DNA of 64,000 nucleotides from DASSJT01 sp035691065. GTDB taxonomy: Bacteria; Actinomycetota; Actinomycetes; Actinomycetales; Dermatophilaceae. How positions within the stretch are numbered: the stretch's first letter is position 1; the number at the start of each line of letters is the position of its first letter. The stretch covers positions 1 through 64,000 of the forward strand of contig DASSJT010000063.1 of assembly GCA_035691065.1 (NCBI GenBank), written 5' to 3'. Under the pieces are notes generated by a model that was not told the DNA's origin, did no database searches, and saw only the letters and a list, made by a program, of their open reading frames with translations. A program made the position numbers and the translations under genes. Of the stretch, positions 44,649 to 52,740 are shown one piece after another.

Positions 44649-45557
44649 TCAGACGCGCAGGTAGCGCCAGAGCGTCAGCCAGGCCGTGGCGATCGACAGG
44701 GCGGCCATGCCCAGGACCATCCACGGCGTGATCACCCACACGTCGGAGACCCCGATGAAGGCCTGGTCGAGGATCAGCTTGTTCAGGTAGTGGCCGAACC
44801 CATAGTTGACCGTCGCCCACAGCAAGGCGGTGGCCAGGACGGCACCCGCAAGCGCCGCGACCAGGGTCTCGACGATGAACGGGAAGCGGATCGTGAAGTT
44901 CGACGCACCGACCAGCTTCATGATGCCGATCTCGCGTCTTCGGGTGAACGCCGCCTGCCGGATCGTGGTCGCCATGAGGAGGGTGGCGCACAGCACCATC
45001 AGGGCAGCCAGGATGAACGAGAACAGCGTGATCAGGTTGATCCCGGTGAAGACCTTCTCGAGCACCTTCTTCTGGTCCTGCACCAGGCCCACGCCGGGCG
45101 CCCCCTCGAACGAGCTCACGATGATGTCGTACTTCGTCGGGTCGGATAGCTGTACGCGATAGCTCTGTGGAATGTCCCCCACCTGCACGCTCCCGGCGAG
45201 GGGGCTGTTGCGGAACTGCGCCTGGAACCGGTCGTACGCCTGCTGCTCGGACTCGTAGTAGACGTTCTTCACCAGCGGCTTCATCGTCTCCAGCTGGGCC
45301 TTGATGGTCTGCTTCTGCTCCTCGGTCACCGCGCGGCCGGCACAGTTGGGCTGTCCGGAGTTCTCGGTGCACATGAAGATCGTGACCTGCACCCGGTCGT
45401 ACCAGAAGCCCTTGAGGGTGTCGGCCTGGCGCTGGGCCAGCAGCCCCAGCCCGAGCAGGTACATCGACACCATCGTCACGAGGATGACCGAGAGGGCCAT
45501 GGTCAGGTTGCGTCGCAGACCGATCCAAATCTCGCTGAGCATGAACTGCAGTCGCAT
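44649..45557 (-). CDS. ftsX: Cell-division ABC transporter permease
   Basis: 302 residues: one N-terminal membrane span (NLTMALSVILVTMVSMYLLG), a large extracellular loop with two cysteines (FMCTENSGQPNCAG), then three spans with the FtsX signature ATTIRQAAFTRRREIGIMKL. Works with FtsE to gate peptidoglycan hydrolysis by the adjacent M23 protein. ATG at 45557; the frame is open upstream into low-complexity DNA. A GTATGCCG word (45561) lies directly ahead of the start, where a ribosome site would be expected. Confidence 0.94.
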   Translation of the reverse strand: MRLQFMLSEIWIGLRRNLTMALSVILVTMVSMYLLGLGLLAQRQADTLKGFWYDRVQVTIFMCTENSGQPNCAGRAVTEEQKQTIKAQLETMKPLVKNVYYESEQQAYDRFQAQFRNSPLAGSVQVGDIPQSYRVQLSDPTKYDIIVSSFEGAPGVGLVQDQKKVLEKVFTGINLITLFSFILAALMVLCATLLMATTIRQAAFTRRREIGIMKLVGASNFTIRFPFIVETLVAALAGAVLATALLWATVNYGFGHYLNKLILDQAFIGVSDVWVITPWMVLGMAALSIATAWLTLWRYLRV

Positions 45558-45705
45558 CAGGTATGCCGTGTTCTTCCGTGTGTGAGCGCGTCCGGTGGGT
45601 GCGGGGCTGAGTGCTGTGCTGGTGGGGTGGGCGCTGGCCGGGCGGGTGCCTGTGGGGTGGGGGTTGGCAGAGCCGCCGTGCGGGTCTCCTCGGTCTTCCG
45701 GGAGC

Positions 45706-46836
45706 TCAGGCCTCGTCGCCGGAGGGGCCGATGGGCTTGCTCTGCCGGGACCGCCTGACCTTGCGTGCCGTCTTGGGCACGGTCTCGGGACCGCTGCCAG
45801 CCTTCGCCTGGGCCGGTTCGGCTGGCGGTTCGGCTGGCGATGCGACAGCCGGTTCGGATGCCGGTGCGGCAGCCGGTTCGGGTGCCGATGCGGCACGCGG
45901 TTCGGCTGCTGACGAGGGCGGCGAAGCATCCGTCGGCTCAGACGCCTCGACAGCGGGCTCGACAGCGGGCTCGACAGCGGGCTCGACAACGGGCATGACA
46001 GCGGGCTCGACGTCGCGCTGAGCGGCGGGCCCGGTCGCCTGCCGGTCCGCCGTGTCACCGCGGTCCGCTTGGGCGGCCGGCCCAGCCCGCTGAGCCTGCC
46101 CAGCCCGCTCCATTCGCTCAGCCGGCTCAGCCCGCTCAGGCGGCTCAGCGGGAGCCGGCTCGTAGCTGCCGCGGCTCTCGTCCCGGACCACGACCCCGTC
46201 GCTCAGCTCGACCACCCGCTTGCGCAGCTGGTTAACGATGTCGTCGTCGTGAGTGGCCATGACGATGGTGGTGCCGGTGCGGTTGATCCGGTCGAGCAGG
46301 CGCACGATGTCGAGGCTGATCGCCGGGTCGAGGTTTCCGGTCGGCTCGTCGGCGAGCAGGATCGGCGGCTTGTTGACGAACGCCCGCGCGATCGCGACCC
46401 GCTGCTGCTCGCCGCCGGACAGCTCGTGCGGCAGCCGCTTCTCCTTGCCCGCGAGGCCCACCATCTCCAGGGTCTCCGGCACGACCTGCCGGATCGCGTG
46501 GCCCGACTTGCCCAACACCTGCAGGGCGAAGGCGACGTTCTGGTAGACGGTCTTGTTGGGCAGGAGCCGGAAGTCCTGGAACACCGTGCCGATCTCGCGC
46601 CGCAACCGGGGCACCTTGCGCAGCGGAAGGGTGCGCAGCTCGCGCCCAGCCACGAGCACCGAGCCCTCGGTCGCCTGCTCCTCCCGCAGCACGAGCCGCA
46701 ACAGGGTGGACTTGCCTGAGCCGGACGGCCCCACGACGAAGACGAACTCGCCGCGCTCGATGTTGAGGTCGACCCCGGAAAGAGCGGGACGGCTCGACCT
46801 CGGGTAGGTCTTGGTGACGTTCTCGAACCGGATCAT
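45706..46836 (-). CDS. ftsE: Cell-division ABC ATPase with long C-terminal extension
   Basis: 376 residues against the usual ~229. The ATPase is complete: Walker A VVGPSGSGKSTLLRLVL, Q-loop FQDFRLL, signature ELSGGEQQRVAIARAF, Walker B PPILLADEPTGNLDP and H-loop ATHDDD. After about residue 230 comes an Ala/Glu/Pro-rich tail with five 12-bp repeats (EPAV units) and a basic end (TARKVRRSRQSKPIG). ATG at 46836. The tail is probably disordered and could bind other divisome parts. Separated from ftsX by 148 bp, unusual for this pair. Confidence 0.93.
   Translation of the reverse strand: MIRFENVTKTYPRSSRPALSGVDLNIERGEFVFVVGPSGSGKSTLLRLVLREEQATEGSVLVAGRELRTLPLRKVPRLRREIGTVFQDFRLLPNKTVYQNVAFALQVLGKSGHAIRQVVPETLEMVGLAGKEKRLPHELSGGEQQRVAIARAFVNKPPILLADEPTGNLDPAISLDIVRLLDRINRTGTTIVMATHDDDIVNQLRKRVVELSDGVVVRDESRGSYEPAPAEPPERAEPAERMERAGQAQRAGPAAQADRGDTADRQATGPAAQRDVEPAVMPVVEPAVEPAVEPAVEASEPTDASPPSSAAEPRAASAPEPAAAPASEPAVASPAEPPAEPAQAKAGSGPETVPKTARKVRRSRQSKPIGPSGDEA
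45949..46008. repeat. 12-bp tandem repeat in the ftsE tail
   Basis: GACAGCGGGCTC-type units at 45949, 45961, 45973, 45985 and 45997, one with ACAAC and CAT changes. They encode the EPAV blocks of the FtsE extension. Confidence 0.82.
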
Positions 46837-46959
46837 GCGCGGTCTGCGGCCTTCACGCCTTGGGGACAGGACGGCATACGGGCTGGACATGCGCCAGCGG
46901 CGCACCCGGGTGCCTTTCGAGGATAGGCAGAGCACCGCCCGATCGGGCGCAGCGCCCGC

Positions 46960-46990
46960 CTGTCGGCGTGGCACCCAACCACGCCGACAG
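46960..46990 (-). terminator. Second hairpin after prfB
   Basis: Perfect 12-bp stem CTGTCGGCGTGG (46960-46971)/CCACGCCGACAG (46979-46990), 7-nt loop. With the neighbouring hairpin it forms a double terminator between prfB and ftsE. Confidence 0.75.
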
Positions 46991-46993
46991 TCC

Positions 46994-47052
46994 GTATGCC
47001 GGCCGAGCGGCCTGGGCGGGGCCGGGCACCGGACCCCGCTCCCCCGGCATAC
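46994..47052 (-). terminator. Hairpin after prfB with inverted GTATGCCG words
   Basis: GTATGCCGG (46994-47002) pairs with CCGGCATAC (47044-47052), enclosing GC-rich sequence with a further GCGGGG/CCCCGC helix. It starts 12 bp past the prfB stop on the minus strand. Confidence 0.8.
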
Positions 47053-47064
47053 GACGTCGCAGCG

Positions 47065-48180
47065 TCAGGCCTGCGCCTTCTCCTGCTCCTTGCGCCACCG
47101 GATGCCGGCCTCGATGAAGCCGTCGATGTCGCCGTCGAAGACGGCCTGGGGGTTGCCGACTTCATAGTCGGTGCGCAGGTCCTTGACCATCTGGTAGGGC
47201 TGCAGCACGTAGGACCGCATCTGGTCGCCCCAGCTGGCCTTGACGTCGCCCGCCATCTCCTTCTTGGTGGCGGCCTCCTCGGCCTTCTTCAGCAGAAGGA
47301 GCCGCGACTGGAGCACGCGGAGCGCGGCGGCGCGGTTCTGGATCTGGGACTTCTCGTTCTGCATCGACACGACGATGCCGGTTGGGAGGTGCGTCATGCG
47401 CACCGCAGAGTCGGTCGTGTTGACCGACTGGCCGCCGGGGCCGCTGGAGCGGAAGACGTCGACCTTGATCTCGCTGTCGGGAATTTCGATGTGGTCGGTC
47501 GACCCGATGAGCGGGATCACCTCGACCGCGGCGAAGCTGGTCTGGCGACGGCCCTGGTTGTCGAACGGGCTGATCCGCACCAGCCGGTGGGTGCCGCCCT
47601 CGACCGAGAGGTTGCCGTAGGCGTACGGCACGTTGACCTCGAAGGTGGCCGACTTCAGCCCGGCCTCCTCGGCGTAGGACGTGTCCATCACCTTGGTCGG
47701 GTAGCCGTGGCGCTCGGCCCAGCGGAGGTACATACGCAGCAGCATCTCGGCGAAGTCGGCCGCGTCGACGCCGCCCGCGCCGGACCGGATCGTCACGACC
47801 GCCTCGCGCTCGTCGTACTCCCCGTTGAGCAGCGTGCGGACCTCCAGCTCGCCGACGGCTTTCTTGACCGACCGCAGCTCCTGCTCTGCCTCGACCATCG
47901 TCTCGGCGTCGCCGCCGTCCTCAGTACCCATCTCGACCAGGGTCTCGAGGTCGTCGATCTGCGCATCCATGCTCGTCACCCGCTCGAACTCCGCATTCGC
48001 GCGCGACAGCGCGGAGGTGACGACCTGGGCCCTCTCCTGGTCATCCCAGAGGTCGGGCGCCGCCGCCTTGGTCTCGAGGTCGGCGATCCGGGCCTTGAGG
48101 GACTCGAGGTCAGTCACCTCGCGCACGGACGCCATGGTCGCGCGCAGGTCCTTGATCTCCTGGGTGAAGTCGACAGCCAC
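47065..48180 (-). CDS. prfB: Peptide chain release factor 2
   Basis: 371 residues; reads UGA/UAA stop codons. RF2-type recognition motif SPF in RLVRISPFDNQGRRQTSF, catalytic GGQ in RSSGPGGQSVNTTDSAVR. The GTG at 48180 starts VAVDFTQEIKDLRATMASVR as in other actinomycetes. The frame is continuous, so the autoregulatory frameshift known from E. coli prfB is absent. Heads the prfB-ftsEX-M23-smpB cluster. Confidence 0.95.
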   Translation of the reverse strand: MAVDFTQEIKDLRATMASVREVTDLESLKARIADLETKAAAPDLWDDQERAQVVTSALSRANAEFERVTSMDAQIDDLETLVEMGTEDGGDAETMVEAEQELRSVKKAVGELEVRTLLNGEYDEREAVVTIRSGAGGVDAADFAEMLLRMYLRWAERHGYPTKVMDTSYAEEAGLKSATFEVNVPYAYGNLSVEGGTHRLVRISPFDNQGRRQTSFAAVEVIPLIGSTDHIEIPDSEIKVDVFRSSGPGGQSVNTTDSAVRMTHLPTGIVVSMQNEKSQIQNRAAALRVLQSRLLLLKKAEEAATKKEMAGDVKASWGDQMRSYVLQPYQMVKDLRTDYEVGNPQAVFDGDIDGFIEAGIRWRKEQEKAQA

Positions 48181-48265
48181 AAAGGTCAAGCCTAAGGCAC
48201 CCGCGGGGGTATGCCGGTCGGCCGCCGACCCCGCCACCCTTCCGAGGCTGCCCTGCTGGCTGCGC

Positions 48266-48322
48266 TTCCGAGGCTGCCCTTCGCATGCTGCCCTTCGCAT
48301 GCTGCCCTTCGCAGGCTGCCCC
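48266..48322. repeat. 15-bp tandem repeat upstream of prfB
   Basis: About three copies of CTTCGCATGCTGCCC, with degenerate flanking copies, lie in the 269-bp gap between the divergent prfB and PIG-L genes. The same gap holds a GTATGCCG word at 48209. Confidence 0.75.
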
Positions 48323-48449
48323 TCCGACGCCGGCCCCTGCTGACACTGCCCTGCTGACGCCCCACTGCTGACACTGACGCTGCCCACCCTCCCACTGCGC
48401 GCCGCCCGCGCTCCCCGCGGAACCTGATCCGTGCCCGTAAGGTTCGGAC

Positions 48450-49178
48450 ATGGGCGATCAGCTGATGGCTTTCGACGAGGACTGGTCCACCGCACTGTGC
48501 ATCGCGGCGCACCCTGACGACCTCGAGTACGGCACTGCCGCGGCGGTGCACCGCTGGATCGAGCAGGGCAAGACCGTCACCTATGCACTGGTGACGCGAG
48601 GCGAGGCCGGCATCGACGGCATGGCGCCCGCCGAGGCAGGGTCGGTGCGCGAGGCAGAGGAGGTTGCCGGAGCCGCCGAGGTAGGGGTCGACGTCGTCGA
48701 CTTCCTCGACGGCTTCACAGACGGCACGGTCGAGTACGGGCTGGCCCTGCGCCGCGCCCTCGCCCGCGAGATCCGCCGCCGCCAACCCGACGTCGTCATC
48801 ACCGGCACCCACCACGAGCGGTTCGCCGGCGGCGGCACCAACCAGGCCGACCACCGGGCAGTCGGCCTCGCGGTGATCGACGCCTGCGCAGACGCGGGAA
48901 ACCGGTGGATCTTCCCCGACCTCATCAAGGAGGGCTTCGAGCCCTGGGGCGGCGTGCGCAGGATCGGCCTCGCCGCCTCGCCCGAGGCGACGCACTTCGT
49001 CGACGTCGCGGGCCACTTCCACCCCGCGGTCCGGTCGCTGGAGGCGCACACGCACTACCTCGAGGGGCTCGGCGACAGCTACCCGCCCCCGCGCGACCTG
49101 CTCAACATGATCCTCGGTGGCGGCGGCCAGCGGGCCGGCGTCGAGCACGCCCTGCTGCTGGAGGTCTTCGAGCGGTGA
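48450..49178 (+). CDS. PIG-L family deacetylase (MshB/Mca-like)
   Basis: 242 residues. Zinc motif AHPDD in LCIAAHPDDLEYG and a second His pair in NQADHRAVG, as in N-acetylglucosaminyl deacetylases of mycothiol metabolism (MshB, Mca). Exact substrate not determined; other family members act on sugars or natural products. ATG at 48450. Its stop overlaps the GTG of the M20 peptidase (GTGA), so the two form an operon. Confidence 0.88.
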   Translation: MGDQLMAFDEDWSTALCIAAHPDDLEYGTAAAVHRWIEQGKTVTYALVTRGEAGIDGMAPAEAGSVREAEEVAGAAEVGVDVVDFLDGFTDGTVEYGLALRRALAREIRRRQPDVVITGTHHERFAGGGTNQADHRAVGLAVIDACADAGNRWIFPDLIKEGFEPWGGVRRIGLAASPEATHFVDVAGHFHPAVRSLEAHTHYLEGLGDSYPPPRDLLNMILGGGGQRAGVEHALLLEVFER

Positions 49179-50464
49179 CCCTCGGCCCTCGGGAGCGGGC
49201 CGTGGCTGCCGCGATCGACGCGGGTCAGGTCGAGCGCGATCTTGCGGCACTGGTGGCGATCCCGTCGGTCGACGGCACCTCTGGCGAGCTCGAGGCCCAG
49301 CGCTGGTGCGCCGACCGGCTGCGCGAGCTGGGCCTGGCCGTCGACGAGTGGGACGTCGACGTGGCCGCCCTCAGCCGCCACCCGGACTTCCCGGGGATGG
49401 AGGTCGACCGCGAGACAGCGGTCGGGTGCGTGGGGCTGATGGGCGCCGGGACCGACGGTCCGCCCGTCCCTGGGTCGTATGCCGTGCCGGGACTGGCGCT
49501 GTACGGCCACACGGACGTGGTGCCCGCGGGCGAGCCCGCCTCGTGGAGCGGCCACGACCCCTTCCGGCTGCGAGTCGAGGGCGACCTCGCTCACGGACGC
49601 GGGGCGTGCGACATGAAGGCGGGCGTCGTGGCCGTGCTGGCCGCCGTGCGGGCCCTCCAGAGCCTCGACATCCGGCTCACGCGGCCGCTCGCGGTCCACC
49701 TGGTGAGCGCCGAGGAGGATGGCGGCGTGGGTGCGGTCGCGACGCTGGCCCGAGGCCACACGTCCGAGGCCGTCGTGATCGCCGAGCCGACCGGCGGGAC
49801 CGTCGTGCCCGCCAACGGCGGCTCCCTGACCTTCCGGCTCGAGGTGCCCGGGCTGGCGACCCACGGCTCCACCCGCACCCGGGGGGTCAGCGCGGTCACG
49901 GCCTTCGAGCGGGTCCACGCCGCACTCCGTGGCCTCGAGGCGCGGCGCAACACCACTCCCCCACCCCTGTTCGCCCACCTCGACCTGCCCTGGCCGCTAT
50001 CCGTCGGCGTGGTGCGCGCCGGCGACTGGGCGAGCACCGTCCCCGACGCGCTCGTCGCGGAGGGCCGCTACGGCGTCGCGATCGGCGAGACCGTCGAGGA
50101 CGCCCAGGCCGAGTTCGAGCGAGCCGTCGCTCAGGTCTGCGCCGGCGACGCCTGGCTGCGCGACCACCCGGTCCGGGTGAGCTGGCCAGGCGGCCGGTTC
50201 GCCTCCGCGTCTCTACCGGAGGACTCGCCGCTGCTCGTCCAGGTCGGCTCCGCCGTCCGGGACGTGCGCGGCGCGGCGCCCCCGGTCCTGGGCGCCCCCT
50301 ATGGCTCCGACCTGCGACATTACCGGGCACACGGCATACCGGCCCTGCAGTATGGGCCCGGTGACGTGCGCTTCGCGCACGCCAGCGACGAGCACGTGAG
50401 CCTTGCCGACACGGTTGCCTGCGCGCAGGTGTATGCCGTGCTCACGCTCGCCCTCTGCGGTTGA
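49175..50464 (+). CDS. M20 family metallopeptidase/deacylase (ArgE/DapE-like)
   Basis: 429 residues. Metal-site motifs: LALYGHTDVVPAGEP (His-x-Asp), GRGACDMKAGVVAVL, VSAEEDGGVGA (catalytic Glu pair) and a C-terminal His in RFAHASDEHVSLAD. Hydrolyses an N-acyl or peptide bond; could be acetylornithine deacetylase, succinyl-diaminopimelate desuccinylase or another amidohydrolase. Translationally coupled to the PIG-L deacetylase, suggesting the two act on one small molecule. Confidence 0.86.
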   Translation: MTLGPRERAVAAAIDAGQVERDLAALVAIPSVDGTSGELEAQRWCADRLRELGLAVDEWDVDVAALSRHPDFPGMEVDRETAVGCVGLMGAGTDGPPVPGSYAVPGLALYGHTDVVPAGEPASWSGHDPFRLRVEGDLAHGRGACDMKAGVVAVLAAVRALQSLDIRLTRPLAVHLVSAEEDGGVGAVATLARGHTSEAVVIAEPTGGTVVPANGGSLTFRLEVPGLATHGSTRTRGVSAVTAFERVHAALRGLEARRNTTPPPLFAHLDLPWPLSVGVVRAGDWASTVPDALVAEGRYGVAIGETVEDAQAEFERAVAQVCAGDAWLRDHPVRVSWPGGRFASASLPEDSPLLVQVGSAVRDVRGAAPPVLGAPYGSDLRHYRAHGIPALQYGPGDVRFAHASDEHVSLADTVACAQVYAVLTLALCG

Positions 50465-50548
50465 GCCGCGCGGAGCCCAAGTCCGCCCCAAGTCCGCCTC
50501 AAGCGCAGGTCGGCACCGTGGTTCCACAACATCCACGAAGGAGCCGCC

Positions 50549-51009
50549 ATGAGCATCGACTCGACCCTCGGCCCGGCCGTCACCCGGGCCGGCGCGCCCG
50601 ACAAGGCGCAGGTCAACCCGTCCACCCGCTTCGCGGCCGACAGCCGCGCAGACGGCCTGCGCACCCCTGGCCGCGAGGTCATCCACCTGCCCGGCGATCC
50701 CGGCTACGACGTCGCCAGGCTGCCCCTGGCAGGCCTCCGTAGACCAGCGCCCGGCTGCAGTCGCCACGCCGAGGACGGCGGCTGAGACCGCCGCGTGGTC
50801 CGCGCCGCCGTGCGCGCCAGCCTGCGGGTTGCGCCGCAGAGCACCGGCCACAACGCTGCTCCGCTCGCGGCCCACGGGCTGGACGACGTCGTCCTGGTCC
50901 GCACGTCCGGGATGGCCGACGTCAGCATCGACGCCGACCGTCGGATCGTATGCGTGGGCGGCGGGACCCTGTGGCTGCCGGCCGTGGAGGCGGCGGCCGG
51001 CACCGGGAT
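50549..51009 (+). pseudogene. Decayed N-terminal part of an FAD-linked oxidase
   Basis: The ATG at 50549 (after a good AAGGAG) begins a protein ending in frame at 50785. The family signature is spread over two frames: REVIHLPGDPGYDVARLP in frame 2, VDQRPAAVATPRTAAETA in frame 3 (about 50739-50792), then VRAAVRASLRVAPQSTGHNA and VVLVRTSGMADVSIDADRRI back in frame 2. Two compensating indels with a TGA between disrupt it. It stops abruptly near 51009, where opposite-strand MMPL sequence begins. Intact relatives are berberine-bridge-type FAD oxidases of ~450-500 residues. Confidence 0.72.
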
Positions 51010-51340
51010 GCCGCCGCTCCCCACGCCAAGGCCGACGAGGGCCACGGCAATCGGAAGCTCTGCGCTGACCACCGCGCCGAAGGCGCAGACCAGGGTGAGC
51101 AGGGCCGCGATGATGCCGATGGCCTCGCCCCGCCCGCCGATCTTGGCAGTCGCGGTGTCGGAGAGGTCACCGCCGACCTCGACCTGGAGGCCGGCGGCCT
51201 GCAGCGGCGCGATCGCGCCCTCCAGCGGGCCGATCGTCCCCATGAGGTCCGGGTCGGTGACCGGGACGTCGTAGCTGACCGTGACCAGCGCCGTGTGGCC
51301 ATCGCGGGACAGCCGCGGCCGGGCATGGGGTTCGGCGGTG
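51010..51340 (-). pseudogene. Internal fragment of an MMPL/RND-type membrane transporter
   Basis: The complement from about 51325 encodes HTALVTVSYDVPVTDPDLMG, then LQAAGLQVEVGGDLSDTATA and the first membrane span AIGIIAALLTLVCAFGAVVS. It breaks off at GLGVGS around 51015. Both ends of the ~700-residue family are missing and no start exists, so this is a remnant. The junction with the FAD oxidase fragment suggests a deletion or rearrangement. Confidence 0.68.
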
Positions 51341-51353
51341 GGGTCGCCGAGAC

Positions 51354-52571
51354 TCAGTCGGTGTCGGCGGTATGGCTCACGAACGCGTTCACCCAGCGGG
51401 CCCGCGGTACCCGGTCGACGAACATCGCCTTGACGAACAGGGTGAGCGGCACAGCCAGGAGGAGGCCGAGCGGTCCCATGACGATGGCCCAGAAGGCCAG
51501 CGACACGAAGGTCACTGTGGCGCTGAGCCCAACGGCGTCTCCGGCGAACTTCGGCAGCAGCAGGCTCTGGGTGACGAAGTTGATGGCCAGGTAGGCGGCG
51601 ACCACCACGATCAGTGTCGTGGTGCCCCCGTCGAGGTACCCCAGGATCGCTGGCGGGATCAGCGCGAGCAGGAAGCCGATGTTGGGAATGTAGTTCGCGA
51701 CGAAGGCCAGCAGCCCGAAGGTGAACGCCAGCGGCACATCGATCACCAGCAGGGTTACGACGTCGAGGGCTGCCAGCAGAACGCCGAAGATGGTGCTTAC
51801 GGCCCAGTACCGGCGCACATGGTGGGCGAAGTCGTTCAGGGCTTCGACCACGTCGCCGCGCTGGCCCGCGATGGCCTCCAGCCGCCGTGGCATGTTCTGG
51901 CCGTCGATGGCCAGGAACGCCAGTGCCAGGAGCAGCAGCAGGGTCAGGGTGGTGGCGCCGCCGATGCTGGCCAGAAGGGTCTGGGCAGCCCCGATGATGC
52001 TGCTCGGGTCGATGCGACTCAGGGCGGTGTCGACCTGGGCCTGGTCGATGCCCAAACGCGCCAGCTGGTCCAGGAGCCTCTGGTAGAGGTCCGAGAACTG
52101 GCCGGCGTAGTTGGGCACGACGGTGGCGAACCGCGCGGCGGCGACGCCGATCGCACTCAACATCCCGAGCACGAGGAGGTACAGGATCACGAGCATGGCC
52201 ACGGTTCCACTCCAGGCGGGCAGGCCACGGCCGGTCATCCACGTCCGGATCGGCTGAACCGTGATGACCAGGGTCACGGCGAGGAACAGCGGGCCCAGGA
52301 TCTGGGAGAAGGTCTGCAGGCCCATGACCGCAAGGAACGCGGCACCCATGCCCACCAGCGCCGCGAGCGGCGCCGAGGAGGCGATGACCTGACCGCTGCT
52401 GGGGGGCTGGCCGCTGCCGGCTGGCTGGCTGCTGCCGGGGGGCTGGCTGCTGCCGCCTGGCTGGCTGCTGCCGGCTGGCTCGAGGCCGGATTGCCCACTA
52501 CTACTGGGGGGGTCGCTGCGGAGGGAGGACGACACGGGGCTCCTCAGGGTGGCGGTGCTGCGTCGCCCCAT
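51354..52571 (-). CDS. AI-2E family transporter (PerM-like)
   Basis: 405 residues from ATG 52571 (a TTG at 52595 would add 8). Family pattern: two N-terminal spans, a soluble middle part with two short amphipathic helices, and a cluster of C-terminal spans including FGLLAFVANYIPNIGFLLAL. The name derives from a disputed autoinducer-2 export role; several members are ion/proton antiporters, so quorum sensing should not be assumed. Residues ~25-65 form a Ser/Gln/Pro/Gly repeat (18-bp DNA units around 52398-52480). Confidence 0.85.
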   Translation of the reverse strand: MGRRSTATLRSPVSSSLRSDPPSSSGQSGLEPAGSSQPGGSSQPPGSSQPAGSGQPPSSGQVIASSAPLAALVGMGAAFLAVMGLQTFSQILGPLFLAVTLVITVQPIRTWMTGRGLPAWSGTVAMLVILYLLVLGMLSAIGVAAARFATVVPNYAGQFSDLYQRLLDQLARLGIDQAQVDTALSRIDPSSIIGAAQTLLASIGGATTLTLLLLLALAFLAIDGQNMPRRLEAIAGQRGDVVEALNDFAHHVRRYWAVSTIFGVLLAALDVVTLLVIDVPLAFTFGLLAFVANYIPNIGFLLALIPPAILGYLDGGTTTLIVVVAAYLAINFVTQSLLLPKFAGDAVGLSATVTFVSLAFWAIVMGPLGLLLAVPLTLFVKAMFVDRVPRARWVNAFVSHTADTD

Positions 52572-52678
52572 CCTTGCGCATCGTGGCTCGCCCAAGCACG
52601 TCGGGGAGCAGAGCCGGGATCCTCAGGCACCAGTCCAAGGCCGGCCGTGCATCGGGCCCGCACCGGTCTCCTGGGGCC

Positions 52679-52708
52679 GGGCCCACCGGCATACGCACCG
52701 GTGGGCCC
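52679..52708 (-). terminator. Hairpin with CGGCATAC at the apex, after the esterase gene
   Basis: Perfect 11-bp stem GGGCCCACCGG (52679-52689)/CCGGTGGGCCC (52698-52708). The CGGCATAC word (52687-52694) covers the top of the stem and the loop. It lies about 33 bp past the esterase stop on the minus strand. Confidence 0.82.
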
Positions 52709-52740
52709 AGCCGACCCACCCGAGCCTGCGCGGCCCGCAG

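Noticed and set aside
47065..48180. Programmed frameshift in prfB
   Set aside because: The release factor 2 frame is continuous from the GTG start, with no early in-frame UGA.
51354..52571. Autoinducer-2 exporter and quorum sensing
   Set aside because: Family name only; no luxS or other signalling gene is nearby and many members are ion antiporters.
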